Shown here piece after piece: positions 27,862 to 37,941 of a DNA stretch of 64,000 bases. The stretch comes from Pseudoflavonifractor sp. 524-17 (GTDB taxonomy: Bacteria > Bacillota > Clostridia > Oscillospirales > Oscillospiraceae): NCBI RefSeq assembly GCF_009935845.1, contig NZ_QWEK01000013.1:59553-123552 (forward strand), in the 5' to 3' direction. The position numbers and the translations under genes are program-made. The notes beneath the pieces were generated by a model that was given only the letters and a program-made list of their open reading frames with translations, had not been told where the DNA came from and did not search any database. Position 1 is the first letter of the stretch. Every line of letters begins with the position of its first letter.

Positions 27862-27902
27862 ATGTACAGTCTATATTATAGTACATTAAAATTATTTGTC
27901 AA
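27862..27902 (-). promoter_or_regulatory. strong promoter overlapped by an inverted repeat (candidate PadR operator)
   Basis: Minus strand TTGACA (27897-27902) and TATAAT (27875-27880) are spaced by 16 bases. The -10 lies inside an inverted repeat ATGTAC (27862-27867) ... GTACAT (27881-27886). PadR-type regulators bind ATGT...ACAT palindromes, and a padR gene begins 130 bases away in the other direction. Binding is inference. Confidence 0.6.
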
Positions 27903-27946
27903 CATAAAAATAAATAAAAATTCGATAATATTATTCGAGCAACATC

Positions 27947-27975
27947 TTGCAAAGAGGAAATCTATCTGCTATAAT
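27947..27975 (+). promoter_or_regulatory. promoter of the padR operon
   Basis: TTGCAA (27947-27952) and TATAAT (27970-27975) with a 17-base spacer. Just upstream, around 27921-27938, lies an imperfect AT-rich palindrome TCGATAATATTATTCGA that could be a second operator. Confidence 0.7.
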
Positions 27976-28032
27976 AAAAATGATCCAGAAGGAATGGAAT
28001 ACGTATTTCAAAAATAGGAAGCAGGAGAGTTC

Positions 28033-28464
28033 ATGTCGACAGAAGAACCAAAAACCAGAGGAAAAAAGAAAACCAGCACCTCTCCCGAGGGACTGGAAGA
28101 AAATTTGAAGAAGGGCAGCTCTGAGCTACTGATCCTTTTTCTGCTGCGGGAGCAGGAGATGTATATCAACGAGATGGCGGAGCGGCTGTCCCAGCGCAGC
28201 GGCGGGCGGCTGAATATCAGCTTTCCCTACGCCATCATTTACCGTCTGCTGGACGCGCACTATATTGAACTGGGGGCAAAGACCGCCGCCCCGGACGGCC
28301 GCCGCCGCCAGTACTACCGCGTTACCGAAGCGGGGTGCGCCTATCTGGAGGAGCTTTTGGCAGTTCTGGATCGCTTTATGGGGGGTGTATACCAGATCAT
28401 TAATGGCAGCGACAATGAGAAAGAGGAGGAAAAAGATGGGAGCAATGATTGCGCAGAGAGCTGA
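28033..28464 (+). CDS. PadR family transcriptional regulator
   Basis: 143 residues. The winged helix of the PadR family is seen: GSSELLILFLLREQEMYINEM, then ISFPYAIIYRLLDAHYIE, then the wing GRRRQYYRVTEAGCAYLEELL. The N-terminal 25 residues are Lys/Thr/Glu-rich and the C-terminus is acidic. The start is ATG 28033 with AGGAGA upstream. It overlaps the next gene by 29 bases; PadR regulators are often paired with a HAAS/DUF1700-type membrane protein that may pass a signal to them. Confidence 0.88.
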   Translation: MSTEEPKTRGKKKTSTSPEGLEENLKKGSSELLILFLLREQEMYINEMAERLSQRSGGRLNISFPYAIIYRLLDAHYIELGAKTAAPDGRRRQYYRVTEAGCAYLEELLAVLDRFMGGVYQIINGSDNEKEEEKDGSNDCAES

Positions 28465-28873
28465 GTACCTCCGTGAAGTCAAAAAAGAGCTGGCCTGCCC
28501 CTGGCGGGAGCGGCGCCGCCTGCTCCGGCGGGCGGAACAGGCGGTGGACGCCTTCCTGGAGGAAAACCCCGAAGCCGGCCAAGACGACTGGTACGCCGCC
28601 CTGGGCGCGCCGGAAGACATGGCGGGAGAGCTGCTTACAAGCTATGACACGGGGGAAATCAAGAGAATAAGGCAGAACAAGCTGCTTTCTCTGAAAGTTG
28701 CGGTGTTCAGTCTTGTGGTATTGGTGTTCGCCTTTGGAGGTTTGCTTTACTATTATTGGGCGCACGAGGGGTATGTGGAAGTGACAACGATCATTTATGA
28801 AACAGATACCATTCCGACACCACCCCCGCCCGAAGCAACAACAAGAGTAACTTATCACTATTTGGAGGATTAA
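28436..28873 (+). CDS. membrane protein with HAAS/DUF1700-like N-terminal domain
   Basis: 145 residues. The cytoplasmic N-terminal domain (about 1-75), EYLREVKKELACPWRERRRL followed by an acidic stretch and ALGAPEDMAGELL, fits the HAAS pattern seen next to PadR genes. A single membrane helix (about 82-106, VAVFSLVVLVFAFGGLLYYY) is followed by about 35 external residues ending PTPPPPEATTRVTYHYLED. The start at 28436 is placed by AGGAGGA. Translationally coupled to padR by overlap; likely a sensor or anti-regulator for it. Inference from context. Confidence 0.78.
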   Translation: MGAMIAQRAEYLREVKKELACPWRERRRLLRRAEQAVDAFLEENPEAGQDDWYAALGAPEDMAGELLTSYDTGEIKRIRQNKLLSLKVAVFSLVVLVFAFGGLLYYYWAHEGYVEVTTIIYETDTIPTPPPPEATTRVTYHYLED

Positions 28874-28879
28874 AGAAAG

Positions 28880-29323
28880 ATGAAACGAATTCGTGCCTTT
28901 GTTACAGCGTTTCTGGTTCTTTCGCTTTGTGTCTGCACTGTTTCCGCGCAGGAAAATCCCTCTGTACAGTCCACTGAGGTCATCTGGTATGAGGATGGCA
29001 GTTGTCTTGAGATCACAACAATCGTTGACACACAGGCCCGCGCTTCCGCCAAATCCGCAAAGAAAATCTTTGATTATAAGGTTGGTGGAAAGGTTGCCAT
29101 CTCTTATACGCTGCAAGGATGGTTTGAGTACGACTCTTCTACCAGCAAAGCGGTTGACACAGATGCGTCGATTGACATTTACCAGCCCGGCTGGAGCCTG
29201 ACCAGCAACCGTGAAACCTGCTCCGGCAGTACGGTGCGGGGGACGGCCACCTTCTCGGGGCCCAGCGGATCCAAGACCCTCAGCGGCTCCATCACCTGCG
29301 ACAAGAACGGGAATATTTCCTGA
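28880..29323 (+). CDS. small secreted protein of the padR operon
   Basis: 147 residues with a signal peptide (FVTAFLVLSLCVCTVSAQ, cleaved near residue 24). The mature part has IWYEDGSCLEITTIV, Lys-rich KSAKKIFDYKVGGKVAISYT and a C-terminal Ser/Gly-rich beta stretch with two Cys (ETCSGS, SITCDKNG), which could form a disulfide. Function unknown; the related family may be one of the DUF groups found downstream of PadR genes in Clostridia, but I cannot name it securely. Six bases after the membrane protein and ahead of a terminator. Confidence 0.75.
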   Translation: MKRIRAFVTAFLVLSLCVCTVSAQENPSVQSTEVIWYEDGSCLEITTIVDTQARASAKSAKKIFDYKVGGKVAISYTLQGWFEYDSSTSKAVDTDASIDIYQPGWSLTSNRETCSGSTVRGTATFSGPSGSKTLSGSITCDKNGNIS

Positions 29324-29340
29324 TCAGAAACAGAACATAC

Positions 29341-29377
29341 AGCGGCCCGCCGTGATGCGCCACGGCGGGCCGCTTTT
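29341..29377 (+). terminator. terminator of the padR operon
   Basis: AGCGGCCCGCCGTG pairs exactly with CACGGCGGGCCGCT and is followed by TTTT. Confidence 0.85.
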
Positions 29378-29405
29378 ATGCCTGCGCCGCGCCGGGAAAA
29401 GCCGC

Positions 29406-29434
29406 TTGCAAATGGGCCCGTTTTTTCTTATAAT
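29406..29434 (+). promoter_or_regulatory. promoter of the TetR gene
   Basis: TTGCAA (29406-29411) and TATAAT (29429-29434) with 17-base spacing. Confidence 0.7.
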
Positions 29435-29510
29435 TTGATTGGAAGACAGCCGGAATTCCAGGCGCTGCCGCCCAGGGCGGCCCGGAACCATAGAAACGGA
29501 GGGGACGCGT

Positions 29511-30113
29511 TTGCCGTACACACCGCAGGAGCAGCGCATTTTAGACGCGGCGCTCAATGTAATGGCCAGATATTCTATCAGCGGAACAAGAATGCACCTG
29601 ATTGCTGAGGAGGCAGGCATGGCCTCCTCCAACCTGCATTATCACTTCAAAACCAAGCACGACCTGCTCCTGGCGCTGCTGGCCGAGATGCAGGATCGGT
29701 TTGACGGGGAGCGCAGCGACGTGATGATGCGCAGCAGCCGCACCCTGCGGGAGCGGCTCCAGGTCTTTTTCGAGCAGAAGAAGACCTTTATTCTGGAGCA
29801 GCCCCGGTACGACAAAATCCAGTTTGACTTCTGGGTGCTGGGGCAGTCGGACGAGACGGTAAAGGAGTCCTTCGGCCGCTCCTTTGACCACTGGCGGGAC
29901 CATCTGATCCAGAGTATGACGGAATTTTATCCCCAGATGGACCCGGAGTACGCCAAGGAACTCTCCTTTCTGCTGGTCTCCTTGATGATGGGGGCGTCCA
30001 TGCAGTACCTGAACGGGGACGGGGTGGACCTGGACGCCTATTTCTCCATCTGCCTGGACATGGTCATGGGGGAGATTGAGCGGACCTGCGGCCCCTGCCT
30101 GGCGGAGGAATAG
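29511..30113 (+). CDS. TetR/AcrR family transcriptional regulator
   Basis: 200 residues. The N-terminal helix-turn-helix is standard: RILDAALNVMARYSISGTRM, then IAEEAGMASSNLHYHFKTKHDLL. The C-terminal ligand domain (about 60-195) contains FDFWVLGQSDETVKESFGRSF. The start is TTG 29511, six bases after GGAGGGG; the upstream open frame has no support. It has its own promoter and no obvious target next to it; it is convergent with pheT. The ligand is unknown. Confidence 0.87.
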   Translation: MPYTPQEQRILDAALNVMARYSISGTRMHLIAEEAGMASSNLHYHFKTKHDLLLALLAEMQDRFDGERSDVMMRSSRTLRERLQVFFEQKKTFILEQPRYDKIQFDFWVLGQSDETVKESFGRSFDHWRDHLIQSMTEFYPQMDPEYAKELSFLLVSLMMGASMQYLNGDGVDLDAYFSICLDMVMGEIERTCGPCLAEE

Positions 30114-30116
30114 ATG

Positions 30117-30181
30117 AAAAAAAGAGGCGGACCGTAAACACGGTCCGCCTCAGGCTGTCAAAAAAGTATTTTCGACAGCCT
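30117..30181 (-). terminator. pheST terminator with tandem hairpins
   Basis: GAGGCGGACCGT pairs with ACGGTCCGCCTC (30124-30151), with seven T following on the minus strand. A second hairpin, AGGCTGTC with GACAGCCT (30152-30181), lies between it and the pheT stop. The pair may also stop the converging TetR transcript. Confidence 0.8.
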
Positions 30182-30187
30182 AAGCAA

Positions 30188-32857
<2,670 letters not shown>

Positions 32858-32888
32858 ATTGAAAACTCCTCTGAACTGTGATGTTTAA

Positions 32889-33914
32889 TCAGAACTGCTC
32901 CAAAAAGCGCATATCGTTCTCGAAAATCAGCCGCAGGTCGGCGATTTTGAACCGGCGCATGGCGGTGCGCTCCAGGCCCATGCCGAAGGCCCAGCCGGAC
33001 CAGATCTCCGGGTCGATGCCCGCCATGCGCAGCACGTTGGGGTGGATCATCCCCGCGCCCAGCAGCTCGATCCAGCCCTCCCCCTTGCAGGTGGGGCAGC
33101 CGGCGCCGCCGCACTTGTGGCACTGCACGTCCATCTCGCAGGAGGGCTCGGTAAAGGGGAAGTGGTGGGGGCGGAAGCGGGTGACAGTGCCCTTGCCGAA
33201 CAGCTGCTCCGCCAGCAGATTTAAGGTGCCCTTCAGATCAGCCATAGTGACGTTTTTGTCAATAACCATGCCCTCCACCTGGTGGAACATGGGGGAGTGG
33301 GTGGCGTCCACCTCGTCCTTGCGGTACACCCGGCCGGGGGCGATGATGCGGATGGGCAGGGGCATGACCTCCATGGAGCGCACCTGCATGGGGCTGGTCT
33401 GGGAGCGGAGCATCACCCGGCTGTCCGTGTCAAAATAGAAGGTGTCCGACCAGTCCCGGGAGGGGTGCCCCTCCTCCGCGTTGAGCTTGTCAAAGTTGTA
33501 CTCGGCCAGCTCCACCTCGGGGCCGTCCACCACCTGAAAACCCATGCTGACAAAGATGTCCTTGATCTCGTCCAGGGCGATATACATGGGGTGGCGGTGG
33601 CCCAGCACCGCCGGTCGGCCGGGGATGGTCACGTCCACCGCCTCGCTGGTGAGGCGGGCGGTCAGGGCCTGGGCCTCCAGGTCCCGCTGCCGCCGCTCCA
33701 GGGCGGAGGCCAGGGCCTCCCGCACCTGATTGGCCAGCTGGCCCATGACAGGCCGCTCCTCGGGAGAGAGCCTGCCCATCTGCTTGAGCAGGGCGGTGAG
33801 CTCCCCCTTCTTGCCCAGATACTTCACCCGAAGGGCGTCCAGCGCCTGGGCGTCCCCGGCGGCGGAAAAGGCGGCCAGGGCGTCGGTACGAATGTGCTCC
33901 AACAACTGCTTCAT
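32889..33914 (-). CDS. pheS: phenylalanyl-tRNA synthetase alpha subunit
   Basis: Catalytic subunit of PheRS, class II synthetase. Motif 2 region SRDWSDTFYF and LLRSQTSPMQVRSME, the Phe-site PHHFPFTEPSCEMDVQC and motif 3 GLERTAMRRFKIADLRL are present; the N-terminal coiled-coil tRNA arm spans about residues 1-90. A CHKCGGAGCPTCKGEGW insertion is the zinc-like hairpin common in bacterial PheS. 341 residues, normal. ATG 33914 follows AAGGAG. Expression is controlled by the T-box upstream. Confidence 0.96.
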   Translation of the reverse strand: MKQLLEHIRTDALAAFSAAGDAQALDALRVKYLGKKGELTALLKQMGRLSPEERPVMGQLANQVREALASALERRQRDLEAQALTARLTSEAVDVTIPGRPAVLGHRHPMYIALDEIKDIFVSMGFQVVDGPEVELAEYNFDKLNAEEGHPSRDWSDTFYFDTDSRVMLRSQTSPMQVRSMEVMPLPIRIIAPGRVYRKDEVDATHSPMFHQVEGMVIDKNVTMADLKGTLNLLAEQLFGKGTVTRFRPHHFPFTEPSCEMDVQCHKCGGAGCPTCKGEGWIELLGAGMIHPNVLRMAGIDPEIWSGWAFGMGLERTAMRRFKIADLRLIFENDMRFLEQF

Positions 33915-33986
33915 GTCTGTGCGTCTCCTTATTGTCAGTTAAAAGAAATACAAGCTCTGAATGGAATACGGACCTGTTTTAACAGC

Positions 33987-34235
33987 AAAAAAGCCCCCGT
34001 CCCATCCGAACAACAGACTGGGACGAAAGGCTTGCCCTTCCGCGGTACCACCCGCATTCCCACGCCGGGGCGCGGGCACTCTTAACGCCGGTAACGGGGC
34101 GTGACTCCGTCCCTGTCTCCAGGGCAGCTCCAGGGCGAACTAAGCGGCGGGTCTTCCGCGTCCGCTTTCAGCCGGCGGCGGACGCTCTCTGTAGGAACCG
34201 GGGCCGCTATTTTCCCCTTCCTCGCGTGTAAGCCT
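33987..34235 (-). promoter_or_regulatory. T-box riboswitch, Phe specific, controlling pheST
   Basis: On the minus strand the T-box core GGGTGGTACCGCGG lies at 34040-34060, followed by a terminator hairpin (arms with CGTCCCA and TGGGACG, 33993-34033) and TTTTTT at 33987-33992. The stem I part (to about 34235) has AGAGAG, a GGCTGAAAGC apical element and the specifier segment TTAGTTCGCC, in which TTC (34137-34139) is a Phe codon. Uncharged tRNA-Phe would stabilise the antiterminator and switch on pheST. The specifier assignment is by pattern and fits the gene. Confidence 0.9.
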
Positions 34236-34236
34236 A

Positions 34237-34265
34237 TTTATAGCATATCAAAACCGAAAATGCAA
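34237..34265 (-). promoter_or_regulatory. pheST promoter
   Basis: Minus strand TTGCAT (34260-34265) and TATAAA (34237-34242), spacer 17, immediately upstream of the T-box leader. Confidence 0.75.
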
Positions 34266-34357
34266 GGGTGAAACGAGCAAACCCGAGAAAAGATTGCCGC
34301 CGGCAGGGCGGGGCGGGCGAGCGTGAGAGCGGGAGGGCCGGCGCAATGAATACAAGT

Positions 34358-34391
34358 CGAATAATATTCACTAAAAAATGAATATTATTCA
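34358..34391 (+). promoter_or_regulatory. tandem ARG-box-like operators upstream of argG
   Basis: Two palindromes, CGAATAATATTCA (34358-34370) and TGAATATTATTCA (34379-34391), have centres exactly 21 bases apart, the spacing of paired ARG boxes bound by ArgR/AhrC hexamers. The half-site TGAAT/ATTCA matches the ARG-box consensus, though each has a three-base instead of a four-base core. They lie about 65-95 bases upstream of the argG -35. Confidence 0.65.
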
Positions 34392-34430
34392 TAAAGGTGT
34401 GAAAATAGACAAGATTGAAAAGAAGAAAAA

Positions 34431-34444
34431 CGCATATTTATGCG
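34431..34444 (+). promoter_or_regulatory. third ARG-box-like palindrome next to the argG promoter
   Basis: CGCATATTTATGCG is a near-perfect palindrome fitting the looser ARG pattern TGNATWWWWATNCA apart from its outer pair. It ends ten bases before the argG -35 and its centre is 52.5 bases (five helical turns) from the second box. Confidence 0.5.
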
Positions 34445-34454
34445 AATATAGCCC

Positions 34455-34483
34455 TTGCATTTTTTACAGGAGCGTGATACACT
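34455..34483 (+). promoter_or_regulatory. argG promoter
   Basis: TTGCAT (34455-34460) and TACACT (34478-34483) with a 17-base spacer. GGAGG and the argG start follow within 35 bases. Confidence 0.65.
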
Positions 34484-34517
34484 AGCAGCAACATTGAAAC
34501 AGACGGAGGTTTTCCAT

Positions 34518-35744
34518 ATGGCTGGCAAGAAAGAGATTAAAAAGGTAGTGCTCGCCTATTCCGGCGGGCTGGATACATCCATCATCATCCCCTGGCTGAA
34601 GGAGAACTACAACAACCCGGAGATCATCGCGGTTTCCGCCGACGTGGGCCAGGGGGACGAGCTGGACGGCCTGGAGGAAAAGGCCATCAAGACCGGGGCC
34701 TCCAAGCTGTATATTGAGGATCTGACCGACGAGATGGTGGACGACGTGATTATCCCCTCCATGATGATGGGGGCCAAGTACGAGGGCTACCTGCTGGGCA
34801 CCGCCTTCGCCCGGCCCATCATCGCCAAGCGGCTGGTGGAGATCGCCAAGAAGGAGGAGGCGGACGCCATCTGCCACGGCTGCACCGGCAAGGGAAACGA
34901 CCAGGTCCGCTTCGAGCTGGCCATCAAGCGCTTTGCCCCCGAGATGACCATTATCGCCCCCTGGCGGGAGTGGGACATCAAGGGCCGGGACGAGGAGATC
35001 GACTATGCCGAGGCCCACAACGTCCCCCTGAAAATCTCCCGGGAGACCAACTACTCCAAGGATAAGAACCTGTGGCATCTGAGCCACGAGGGCCTGGACC
35101 TGGAGGATCCGGCCAACGAGCCCCAGTACGACAAGCCCGGCTTTCTGGAGATGGGCGTCTCCCCCTTCCAGGCTCCGGACGCCCCCGCCTATGTGACCAT
35201 CGACTTTGTAAAGGGCGTGCCTGTGGCCTTGGACGGGGAGAAAATGAAGGGCTCTGATATCATCCGCAAGCTGAATAAGCTGGGCGGGGACAACGGCATC
35301 GGCCTGCTGGACATTGTGGAAAACCGGCTGGTGGGCATGAAGGACCGGGGCGTGTATGAGACCCCCGGCGGCACCATCCTCTACCGGGCCCACGAGGTGC
35401 TGGAGATGCTCACCGTGGACAAGGACACCATGCACATGAAGAGCAAGCTGGCGGTGGACTTCGCCGACCTGGTGTACAACGGCAAGTGGTTCACCCCCCT
35501 GCGGGAGGCCCTCCAGGCCTTCGCGGTGCAGACCCAAGCGCATGTCACCGGAACGGTGAAGCTCAAGCTGTACAAGGGCAACATCATTACCGCCAGCGTC
35601 ACCTCTCCGGACAGCCTGTACTCCGAGCAGCTGGTCACCTTTGAGGAGAGCGACTATAACCAGGACGACGCCACCGGCTTCATCAACCTGTGGGGCCTGC
35701 CTGACACGGTTCAGGCTCTGAGGGAGCAGGGAAAGCTGAAATAA
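34518..35744 (+). CDS. argG: argininosuccinate synthase
   Basis: ATP-dependent condensation of citrulline and aspartate, penultimate step of arginine synthesis. The pyrophosphatase loop [15 protein letters not shown] is near the N-terminus, then [15 protein letters not shown] and the C-terminal helix region [16 protein letters not shown]. 408 residues, normal. The start is ATG 34518 after GGAGG; a start 21 codons earlier would overlap the promoter. First gene of the arginine cluster, below ARG-box-like sites. Confidence 0.97.
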   Translation: MAGKKEIKKVVLAYSGGLDTSIIIPWLKENYNNPEIIAVSADVGQGDELDGLEEKAIKTGASKLYIEDLTDEMVDDVIIPSMMMGAKYEGYLLGTAFARPIIAKRLVEIAKKEEADAICHGCTGKGNDQVRFELAIKRFAPEMTIIAPWREWDIKGRDEEIDYAEAHNVPLKISRETNYSKDKNLWHLSHEGLDLEDPANEPQYDKPGFLEMGVSPFQAPDAPAYVTIDFVKGVPVALDGEKMKGSDIIRKLNKLGGDNGIGLLDIVENRLVGMKDRGVYETPGGTILYRAHEVLEMLTVDKDTMHMKSKLAVDFADLVYNGKWFTPLREALQAFAVQTQAHVTGTVKLKLYKGNIITASVTSPDSLYSEQLVTFEESDYNQDDATGFINLWGLPDTVQALREQGKLK

Positions 35745-35755
35745 CCGGTATTATC

Positions 35756-35822
35756 TGACAGTGCAGCGGAGGACGGGCCCGGCGGGGCGGTTCCGCGTCC
35801 CCCGCTGCCCCTGTCATTTTTC
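35756..35822 (+). terminator. large hairpin between argG and argH
   Basis: Nested arms TGACAG/CTGTCA, GCAGCGG/CCGCTGC and GGACG/CGTCC close a GC-rich hairpin followed by TTTTT. It can act as a terminator or partial attenuator, lowering argH and downstream expression relative to argG. Confidence 0.65.
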
Positions 35823-35857
35823 CATTTTTCACATCAATACAGCGAGGTGCTTTTGCT

Positions 35858-37243
35858 ATGAAACTATGGGCAGGCCGGTTCCAGAAGGAGACCGACACAC
35901 TGGTCAACGATTTCAACTCCTCCATCTCGTTTGACGCCCGGCTCTATCGGGAGGATATCACAGGCTCCATGGCCCACGCGGCCATGCTGGGAAAGACCGG
36001 GATTATCGAGGCCCACGAGGCGGAGAAGATCATTGGCGGTTTAAAGGCCATTCTGGCGGATATCGAGGCAGGCAATGTGGAGTTCTCCATGGAAAACGAG
36101 GACATCCATATGAACATTGAGACCATGCTCACCCAGCGCATCGGCCAGACCGGCAAGCGCCTGCACACCGGCCGCAGCCGGAACGACCAGGTGGCGGTGG
36201 ACTTCCGCCTCTTTGTGAAGAAGGAGATCCCTGTCATCACCGGCATGGTGAAGGACCTGGAGCGGGTGCTGGTGCGCAAGGCAGAGGCTAATCTGGACAC
36301 AGTGATGCCCGGCTATACCCACCTTCAGCGGGCCCAGCCCACCACCTTTGCCCACTATATGATGGCCTACGCCAACATGCTCAAGCGGGATATCACCCGG
36401 CTGGAGGACTGTCTGGAGCGCATGGACGAGTGCCCCCTGGGGGCGGGGGCCCTGGCCACGTCCACCTATCCGGTGGACCGGTTCCAGACCGCCGCCGCCC
36501 TGGGCTTCCAAAAGCCCACCGACAACTCCATGGACTCGGTGTCCGACCGGGATTTTGCTATTGAGTTTTTGTGCGCCTGCTCTATTTTGATGATGCACCT
36601 GTCCCGGTTTTCCGAGGAGATCATCCTGTGGTGCTCCTGGGAGTTCAAGTATGTGGAGCTGGACGACGCCTATTCCACCGGCTCCTCCATCATGCCCCAG
36701 AAGAAAAACCCCGACGTGGCCGAGCTGGTCCGGGGCAAGACCGGCCGGGTGTACGGCTCTTTGATTACGCTGCTGACGGTGATGAAGGGCCTGCCCCTGG
36801 CTTATAATAAGGATATGCAGGAGGACAAGGAGCCGGTCTTTGACGCCATTGATACGGTGGAGCTGTGCATCCCCGTCTTTACCGCCATGCTGGACACCCT
36901 TACGGTGAAGAGCAAGAATATGCGCGCGGCGGCCTCCGGCGGCTTCATCAACGCCACCGACTGCGCAGACTATCTGGTGAAGAAGGGAATGCCCTTCCGG
37001 GAGGCGTACATGATCGTGGGCAAGCTGGTCAACTTCTGCATCAAGACCGGCGAAACCCTGGACACGCTGCCCCTGAAGGACTTTAAGGCGGTCTCCCCCG
37101 TCTTTGACGAGGATGTGTACCAGGCGTTGGAGCTGAACACCTGCGTCAACGGCCGGCAGGTCTATGGCGGCCCCGGCTGTGAGAGCGTCCTGCGGCAGAT
37201 TGACAACATCAAACAGTTCCTGGCCCAGCGGGAGACAGAGTGA
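35858..37243 (+). CDS. argH: argininosuccinate lyase
   Basis: Cleaves argininosuccinate to arginine and fumarate; fumarase/aspartase superfamily. The N-terminus KLWAGRFQKETD and the superfamily signature GSSIMPQKKNPD (catalytic loop) are clear; also RSRNDQVAVDFRLF and PGYTHLQRAQP with the catalytic His. 461 residues, normal. ATG 35858 follows GAGGTG at somewhat long spacing. It is followed closely by a lipoprotein gene that interrupts the arginine gene row. Confidence 0.97.
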   Translation: MKLWAGRFQKETDTLVNDFNSSISFDARLYREDITGSMAHAAMLGKTGIIEAHEAEKIIGGLKAILADIEAGNVEFSMENEDIHMNIETMLTQRIGQTGKRLHTGRSRNDQVAVDFRLFVKKEIPVITGMVKDLERVLVRKAEANLDTVMPGYTHLQRAQPTTFAHYMMAYANMLKRDITRLEDCLERMDECPLGAGALATSTYPVDRFQTAAALGFQKPTDNSMDSVSDRDFAIEFLCACSILMMHLSRFSEEIILWCSWEFKYVELDDAYSTGSSIMPQKKNPDVAELVRGKTGRVYGSLITLLTVMKGLPLAYNKDMQEDKEPVFDAIDTVELCIPVFTAMLDTLTVKSKNMRAAASGGFINATDCADYLVKKGMPFREAYMIVGKLVNFCIKTGETLDTLPLKDFKAVSPVFDEDVYQALELNTCVNGRQVYGGPGCESVLRQIDNIKQFLAQRETE

Positions 37244-37260
37244 CAGAGAAAGGAGCACCC

Positions 37261-37935
37261 ATGAAACACACAGACAGGGCGATTGCCATCCTTGGGGCGG
37301 CGCTGGCGCTGGCTCTGACGGGCTGTACCAAAACGGGAGCAGTCCCTGACGGGACCAGCGCCCCAACGCCTTCCCCCACAGCGGCGGAACCTGCGCCTGC
37401 GCCCGCGCCTACCCCGGAACCAACCCTCTCCGCGGAACCGGAGGCGGATCTCTTCCCCCGGAACTTCAGCTTTGCCAGCGGCGCGGGGGGCTGGTCCACC
37501 GAGCTGGACGTGGCGGCGGACGGGTCCTTCACCGGCCAGTACCACGACTCGGACATGGGGACCCAGAGTGTGTACTACTGCAACTTCCACGGGACTTTCA
37601 GCCAGCCGGTGAAGGTGAACGACTACACCTACTCCATGCGCCTGGAGACCATCCAGCAGGAGGGCGCGGAGGGGGACGAGACCCTCGATGAGGACGGTAC
37701 GCACTGGATTGTCTCCTACCCCTACGGCCTGGATGATGCGGACAAGATTTTCATTTACCTGCCCGGAGCCCAGCGGCAGGATCTGCCGGAGGGCTTTGTC
37801 AACTGGACCCGGGCCTTTGACCCCTGGGACACGGAGGACGAGCTGTCCAGAGAGGGGACGGACAAACTGCTCTGTTATGGACTATATAACGCGGCCGGAG
37901 ACCAGGGATTTGTAGAGACCGGCTGGACGAGGTGA
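37261..37935 (+). CDS. predicted lipoprotein inside the arginine cluster
   Basis: 224 residues. Signal with lipobox LALALTGCTK, then a Pro/Thr/Ala linker (about 25-65, mostly PAPAPTPEP-type) and a globular domain of about 155 residues starting NFSFASGAGGWSTELDV, with many aromatic residues (DSDMGTQSVYYCNFHGTF, VSYPYGLDD). Anchored outside the membrane. The domain is not recognised. ATG 37261 follows AAAGGAG; the frame extends 7 codons upstream without support. It is 17 bases after argH and 6 before argC, so it is probably transcribed with them. Confidence 0.82.
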   Translation: MKHTDRAIAILGAALALALTGCTKTGAVPDGTSAPTPSPTAAEPAPAPAPTPEPTLSAEPEADLFPRNFSFASGAGGWSTELDVAADGSFTGQYHDSDMGTQSVYYCNFHGTFSQPVKVNDYTYSMRLETIQQEGAEGDETLDEDGTHWIVSYPYGLDDADKIFIYLPGAQRQDLPEGFVNWTRAFDPWDTEDELSREGTDKLLCYGLYNAAGDQGFVETGWTR

Positions 37936-37941
37936 CAAGAG

